This document shows, in pieces, positions 50,233-53,987 of a stretch of DNA of 53,987 nucleotides. The notes beneath the pieces were generated by a model, which saw only the letters and a list, made by a program, of their open reading frames with translations, ran no database searches and was not told where the DNA came from. The stretch comes from a virus. The stretch is from the IMG/VR virus record IMGVR_UViG_3300043661_000153, positions 1-53,987 of that record, one strand, 5' to 3'. Both the position numbers and the translations under genes were made by a program. Numbering within the stretch: position 1 is the stretch's first letter; each line of letters opens with the position of its first letter.

Positions 50233-50597
50233 AGCGCGTCGACCAAACGATCTTGCACGTCGAGGGTGTCTCGCTTGGCAATTGTCAGCAAGCGGTTGTT
50301 GCTAGCGTTCTCGGCCTCCCAATCGAAGACGTTCCGAATTTTAACGAGTGCAGAGGATTTTGGAACGGCTACCACGCCTTCCTCAAATCTCGCGGCTTCA
50401 TTGACGTCGAGTTACCAAACAATAGGTGCCCCGATTGCTTCTATCTTGCATATGGGAAGTCGCCGCGTGGTGTTCTCCATGCGGTCGTCTACCACGGCGG
50501 AAACCTTGCACATGATCCTCACCCCAGCCGCGCCGGGATAATCGCGGTCGACGAGGTTCACCTGATTGTTCCGATAGAGATCGGCGCCGGATCGTGA
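50229..50597 (+). CDS. Papain-like (C39-like) cysteine protein
   Basis: 122 residues in an ATGA overlap. VSLGNCQQAVVASVLGLPIE carries a Cys in the usual place of the active-site helix, GVLHAVVYHGGNLAHDPHPS holds the His and Asp, and RAGIIAVDEVHLIV closes the fold. The same set of motifs recurs in small phage proteins related to peptidase C39. Protease activity is inferred; substrate unknown. Confidence 0.72.
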   Translation: MKRVDQTILHVEGVSLGNCQQAVVASVLGLPIEDVPNFNECRGFWNGYHAFLKSRGFIDVELPNNRCPDCFYLAYGKSPRGVLHAVVYHGGNLAHDPHPSRAGIIAVDEVHLIVPIEIGAGS

Positions 50598-50794
50598 AGC
50601 GCCGCAAGCGCCGCGTGAAATTCGACTACATCCCGGCCGGCAGCTTCATCCCACCGCCGCCCGACGTCGCGAGCTGCGCGCCTGGCGCAGCACCTGGCTC
50701 ACCCGCTGCCGTCGCTGCCTATAAGCGGATCATGGGGCAGTACAGGCCGCGTGTTGTGAGTGCTGCGCGTTCGAGTGTTGGTCTCTCAAAATAG
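50594..50794 (+). CDS. Hypothetical basic protein (66 aa)
   Basis: From GTG in a GTGA overlap: MKRRKRRVKFDYIPAGSFIP with a Pro/Ala-rich middle and an RVVSAARSSV end. Positively charged N-terminus; no family recognised. Confidence 0.62.
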   Translation: MKRRKRRVKFDYIPAGSFIPPPPDVASCAPGAAPGSPAAVAAYKRIMGQYRPRVVSAARSSVGLSK

Positions 50795-50804
50795 GAGGTC
50801 AGTC

Positions 50805-51038
50805 ATGACCATTCGCTGCAAGATGCGTTTAGAGAACGTGTTCGCTCAATCGTGGGGCGGCGCGAAGGCAATCTTTAGCTGCCAGTACGATCCAAAACTT
50901 TGCGAAGAAGATCGCGGCTTTCAGAAGGCGACGCCTTCCGGGATGGCCGAGTTTTCGATCGACAACCCGAAGGCCGCCGAGCAACTCACCATTGGTGAGT
51001 ATTACTACTTCGACATAACGCCGGCGCCGAAGGCGTAA
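50805..51038 (+). CDS. Conserved small protein (77 aa)
   Basis: Starts MTIRCKMRLENVFAQSWGGA behind AGGAGG; SCQYDPKLCEEDRGFQKATP, ASGMAEFSIDN-like and YYYFDITPAPKA follow. Proteins with this pattern (QYDP, FQKATPSG, DNPKA) are common in alphaproteobacterial phages; function unknown. Confidence 0.78.
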   Translation: MTIRCKMRLENVFAQSWGGAKAIFSCQYDPKLCEEDRGFQKATPSGMAEFSIDNPKAAEQLTIGEYYYFDITPAPKA

Positions 51039-51047
51039 GCGACCAGC

Positions 51048-51074
51048 GCGGCAGCGCCCTTGCGGCGCTGCCGC
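51048..51074. repeat. Strong 11-bp stem hairpin
   Basis: GCGGCAGCGCC (51048-51058), five-base loop, GGCGCTGCCGC (51064-51074). No T-run follows on the plus strand, so a rho-independent terminator is not clear. It lies between two lysis-region genes. Confidence 0.6.
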
Positions 51075-51086
51075 AGCCATGCCGAC

Positions 51087-51329
51087 ATGACCGCCAAGGA
51101 CATCAAAACCTTCAAGCTCAAGGCGCGCGGCGATGCCGGCGCTGGTAAATCCGAATTGTTGCTCGCGTTCGCGATCATGCTTCGCCAATTCGGAATGACA
51201 ACCGAAGTCTGCGGAGACGATCACCATATCGTCGTCACTGCGACCAAGGCGCAACGCAACGCGCTCTATGCGGCTAACCGCCGGCATCGCGCGACGGTGA
51301 CCGAGTCCGGTCCCTCAACCGGCACCTAA
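51087..51329 (+). CDS. Small P-loop-containing protein (80 aa)
   Basis: MTAKDIKTFKLKARGDAGAGKS places a Walker A motif, GDAGAGKS, at residues 15-22, followed by LLLAFAIMLRQFGMTTEVCG. A P-loop in an 80-residue protein with no visible Walker B is unusual; it could be a truncated NTPase or a chance match. Function unknown. Confidence 0.6.
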   Translation: MTAKDIKTFKLKARGDAGAGKSELLLAFAIMLRQFGMTTEVCGDDHHIVVTATKAQRNALYAANRRHRATVTESGPSTGT

Positions 51330-51444
51330 GAGCCGTGACCGCTTGAAGCTGCTTACCCGCCTGCGCGGCTACCCCGAAAGCAAATTCTACTTTCTCGAAT
51401 TGTTGCTCCGCTCACGCGGGCAATGGACCGCATGGGATCAAGTC

Positions 51445-52185
51445 ATGACTGTCAACAAGCCCTACTGCATCGATATCTATCAAGGCGACACGGTCCAAGG
51501 CGACAACGACGAGGGCTTCGCCCAGGTCAAAGCATCCGGCATCGCGTTTATGGATCACAAGGCGAGCCAGGGTACTGACGAAACGGATCGCATGTGCGCC
51601 CTCCGTCGCCGGGCGTGGATGGATGGCGTCTTGGTTCCCGTCGTCGACGTTGATGGCGCGGCGCTGCAAGTGCCGCCGCAGTTCGGATTTTATCATTTCA
51701 ATGGCACGGGACCGGCGGCTTCAGAAGCCGCGTGGTTCATCGCCGCGGCCAAGGCGGCAGGTTTTCAGTCCGGCGATGATCTTTGTTTGGACTGGGAAGA
51801 CATCGGCGCGTCAGGCTATCAGCAGCCGGCGACGTGGGCGGACGATTTCTGCAATGTCGTCGAAAATTGGTGTGGCTTCGCGATCAAGGTCTATGGCGGC
51901 GACGCGCCGCGCGATCAGTTGGCGAAGGCACCATCGGCTGTCGTCGATCGGTTCACCGCGCGGCGCTTTTGGTTTTGCCAGTACGGCCAATATCGTCCCG
52001 ATCTCGTTCCGGTTGCCTGGAAGGCCTCCGGGCCATTCCAATGGCAAGACGACGGCGATCAGTGGGGACCTGGACCGCACACCATCGCCGGCCTCAAAGG
52101 CTATTGCGACAACTCGACCGTCGTTGGCGCGATGACGGTTGCAAAGCTCTATGCGGGATGGGGCGGCGTCGCGCCGTCCGCTTAG
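51445..52185 (+). CDS. Glycoside hydrolase family 25 muramidase (endolysin)
   Basis: 246 residues. GH25 lysozyme motifs: YCIDIYQGD (catalytic Asp near the N-terminus), GIAFMDHKASQGT, FGFYHFNGTGPAASEAAWFI and DLCLDWEDIG (second acid pair). It hydrolyses the glycan strands of peptidoglycan. A TTG at 51343 would add 34 residues that look non-homologous, so the ATG at 51445 is preferred. Lies between the M15-like peptidase and membrane proteins. Confidence 0.9.
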   Translation: MTVNKPYCIDIYQGDTVQGDNDEGFAQVKASGIAFMDHKASQGTDETDRMCALRRRAWMDGVLVPVVDVDGAALQVPPQFGFYHFNGTGPAASEAAWFIAAAKAAGFQSGDDLCLDWEDIGASGYQQPATWADDFCNVVENWCGFAIKVYGGDAPRDQLAKAPSAVVDRFTARRFWFCQYGQYRPDLVPVAWKASGPFQWQDDGDQWGPGPHTIAGLKGYCDNSTVVGAMTVAKLYAGWGGVAPSA

Positions 52186-52213
52186 TTCACAGTTTCACAA
52201 TCGGAGAACCATC

Positions 52214-52414
52214 ATGGCGACCGCTGCACAGTACGCAGCCGCGACTGCGGCTGTTCTGAAAGTCGTTCAAGCCGACATCGCGAAGGAAACAGCTTCGATG
52301 TTGTTCAAGCCGACGATCCCGCAAGACCTCGTCAATCAGTTCGCCGCCGACGCGGCGAAAACCGCGATCGACAGCTACGAGGCTGGCGTCGAGGCCGCCA
52401 AGGGCTTGGCCTGA
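52214..52414 (+). CDS. Hypothetical protein (66 aa)
   Basis: Starts MATAAQYAAATAAVLKVVQA after a GGAG site; a helical, Ala-rich protein that ends DSYEAGVEAAKGLA. Probably a small lysis- or virion-associated protein. No family recognised. Confidence 0.68.
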   Translation: MATAAQYAAATAAVLKVVQADIAKETASMLFKPTIPQDLVNQFAADAAKTAIDSYEAGVEAAKGLA

Positions 52415-52439
52415 TCCTCAATCCGGAATCTTGAAACTG

Positions 52440-52455
52440 CCGCGCGCTCGCGCGG
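52440..52455. repeat. CCGCGCG-CT-CGCGCGG palindrome
   Basis: Perfect seven-base arms in the 66-base gap before the next gene. Could form a small hairpin; no T-run. Confidence 0.4.
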
Positions 52456-52480
52456 TCACTCACTCGCATGGGAGGCAATC

Positions 52481-53371
52481 ATGCAAGCTATCGTTACTTG
52501 GGTGCGCAACATCGACATGCGTTGGGTCATGGGCGTTATCGGTTTCCTGACGGTCCTCGAGCAGGCCATCGTCGGCGGCCACACGCCGCTCAGCGATCCA
52601 CACTCCCCGATCTCTCCCGCGGTCATGGACCAGCTCGTCTGGTACTGCAGCGTCGCCATCTGGATTAACGGCTTCATCCTGATGGGTCACGCCACTACGG
52701 CCGCGACCTGGATTACGGCGCCTGCGGTCAAGGCGGGGCTTGCCATCTTCGCCATACTGCTCGCGTCGCTGATCTTTGTGATGCCGGCGGCGGCGGCGCC
52801 GGATGGCCTGGTGCTCAAGAAGCCCGCGCTTACCGGCAACATCGCCAAGGACATCAAGACCGATGTGAGCAACGCCACGACGGCCGCGGCGACGTCGACG
52901 GCATCCGCGGGACAGGCGGCGGTCGACAAAATCCTCGCGGCGCTGGCGAAGCCGTTTCAGGACTTGGCCACCTTCATCGGCGCAGACGACACGGCCGCTG
53001 TTGCGCTGTCGACCGCGATCCCGTCATTGCAAGATGGCCACGGTCAGCAATGCTGGATGGCCATGCAGCAGTTCTCCGCTGTGGTGAAGGCGCATCCGGT
53101 GCCGGTCACACTCAAGATCGCCACCGATCTCGAGGCCCTGCGGCTGTCGATGATGGCGGCCAATAACCTGTGCGCCAATCCCCATTGCACGCAGGTCTTC
53201 GCCGATCTCGCCAACGGCGTTCAGCAACTCGCCATCGGCGTAGGCAGCAATATCCCGATCCCGAGCCTCAATGCCATTTGCTCCAAGGTGCCGCAGATCG
53301 CAGTGGCGGCTCCTGTCCCCGTTCCCGCGGCGCCGGTTGTTTCAATGCCCGCGACGCCAGCGGCGCAGTAA
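52481..53371 (+). CDS. Membrane protein with holin-like features (296 aa)
   Basis: Three hydrophobic segments are visible in the first 110 residues (WVMGVIGFLTVLEQAIVGG, LVWYCSVAIWINGFILMGHA, AGLAIFAILLASLIFVMPAA). The third ends in a possible signal-cleavage site before APDGLVLK. A soluble C-terminal part (CWMAMQQFSAVVKAHPVPVT) follows, ending with Ala/Pro-rich repeats. Beside GH25, so a holin or membrane lysis role is possible, but the 296-residue length is large for a holin. Start after a GGGAGG site. Confidence 0.62.
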   Translation: MQAIVTWVRNIDMRWVMGVIGFLTVLEQAIVGGHTPLSDPHSPISPAVMDQLVWYCSVAIWINGFILMGHATTAATWITAPAVKAGLAIFAILLASLIFVMPAAAAPDGLVLKKPALTGNIAKDIKTDVSNATTAAATSTASAGQAAVDKILAALAKPFQDLATFIGADDTAAVALSTAIPSLQDGHGQQCWMAMQQFSAVVKAHPVPVTLKIATDLEALRLSMMAANNLCANPHCTQVFADLANGVQQLAIGVGSNIPIPSLNAICSKVPQIAVAAPVPVPAAPVVSMPATPAAQ

Positions 53372-53386
53372 CCAAGCAGGCAGAGC

Positions 53387-53497
53387 ATGACCGCCGCAGA
53401 CCGGCACACGCTCTGCCTGCAGCTCTTCGTTATCTGTCTGTTGCTTTTCATGATCGCGGTTGCTGCGATCTCGCGTCATCCGCAATGGTTCGGTTGA
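53387..53497 (+). CDS. Small membrane protein (36 aa)
   Basis: Frame starting MTAADRHTLCLQLFVICLLL with a single hydrophobic helix and the end SRHPQWFG. Too short for standard ORF cut-offs; lies between two membrane genes of the lysis region. Could be a small holin or spanin part. Confidence 0.5.
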   Translation: MTAADRHTLCLQLFVICLLLFMIAVAAISRHPQWFG

Positions 53498-53510
53498 GGA
53501 AACCCAGCGA

Positions 53511-53987
53511 ATGGCCGCACGCCTTGATGACCTGAGCGTTGCGATCGGCGACATCCAATCGTCATTGCGCACACTATTCAAGCGCGCGGACGAGGACCGC
53601 GAAATCCAAGCCAAGCGCCATGAGGCAAATCAGAACGCCATCGGAGATTTGCGAAACGACATGCAATCCGCCAATTCGGAGTTGCGTCGGTCCGCGGTCG
53701 AGAGATGGGATGGCGCGACAGCGGCGATCGAACGAGTCGCGCAAGTCGCCACGACGCGGGACGACACGATGACGGCGGCCCTTGCTGACCTTAGCCGTGA
53801 GCTTAAAGAACATTCCGACGTGGTTGCAAACATGGAGCCGAAGATCACGTCGCTTCAAATCTCGCGCACAAAGCTTGCTGCGCTTGCCGGCGTTGGCGTC
53901 CTGGCACTTTGGGTGATCGGTCAGGCTGCCGAGGCGGGATTTAACCAACTATTGGCCTGGGCGTTCAAGAAAGTCGGCGGCCCTTAA
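53511..53987 (+). CDS. DUF1515-like membrane protein (possible spanin-type)
   Basis: 158 residues. The N-terminal part MAARLDDLSVAIGDIQSSLR followed by ADEDREIQAKRHEANQNAIG resembles rhizobial DUF1515 proteins, a long coiled coil continues to about residue 115, and a C-terminal membrane helix follows (LAALAGVGVLALWVIGQAAE). A good GAGGA site precedes the ATG at 53511. The window ends at its stop codon. Confidence 0.78.
   Translation: MAARLDDLSVAIGDIQSSLRTLFKRADEDREIQAKRHEANQNAIGDLRNDMQSANSELRRSAVERWDGATAAIERVAQVATTRDDTMTAALADLSRELKEHSDVVANMEPKITSLQISRTKLAALAGVGVLALWVIGQAAEAGFNQLLAWAFKKVGGP

Overview
The window looks like a nearly complete temperate siphophage genome (a prophage) from a high-GC alphaproteobacterium. 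Bradyrhizobium or a close relative is most likely, judging by a GapR/DUF2312 protein, a DUF1515-like protein and the codon bias. It opens at the stop codon of a tyrosine integrase and closes at the stop codon of a DUF1515-like membrane protein. No host gene, attachment site, tRNA, rRNA, insertion sequence or CRISPR array was seen.

Layout. (1) Positions 1-6363, minus strand: a leftward operon of about 20 mostly tiny genes, many joined by ATGA overlaps. It ends with a DUF4326 protein, a putative excisionase and the integrase, and also holds a NADAR-family protein and a duplicated zinc-ribbon gene. (2) Positions 6441-8345: the lysogeny switch. A lipoprotein gene faces a two-gene repressor operon. 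Two pairs of AGGAC-N5-GTCCT operators, each pair with 23 bp between centres, overlap a strong-looking leftward promoter (PL) and a rightward promoter (PR) in front of a Cro-like gene, much like lambda OL and OR. (3) Positions 8346-23606, mainly plus strand: the early and replication region. It encodes small DNA-binding proteins, a protein with a long Ala/Tyr/Asp repeat, a ParB/MT-A70 adenine methyltransferase, a MazG-like protein, a C5 cytosine methyltransferase with nine internal repeats, a 996-residue SF2 helicase/beta-class methyltransferase fusion, a GapR homologue, a SNF2 helicase, a replication initiator-like protein and a NusG paralogue. (4) Positions 23607-23877: a leader with an intrinsic terminator between the NusG paralogue and the late genes.

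(5) Positions 23883-30607: HNH nuclease, small and large terminase, portal, prohead protease and HK97-type major capsid protein. (6) Positions 30682-48889: head completion, neck, tail tube, tail assembly chaperones with a -1 slippery heptamer, tape measure, tail-tip proteins, NlpC/P60, J-like protein and fibres. (7) Positions 48889-53987: lysis and host-interaction genes, including a secreted M15-like peptidase, a GH25 muramidase, small membrane proteins and a C39-like cysteine protein.

How it may work (inference). The short repressor holds PL and PR shut in the lysogen. On induction PL drives the excision operon and PR the replication and modification genes. The last early gene, the NusG paralogue, may then let RNA polymerase pass the terminator into the packaging and virion genes. 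Three methyltransferases and two SF2 helicases probably modify or protect phage DNA.
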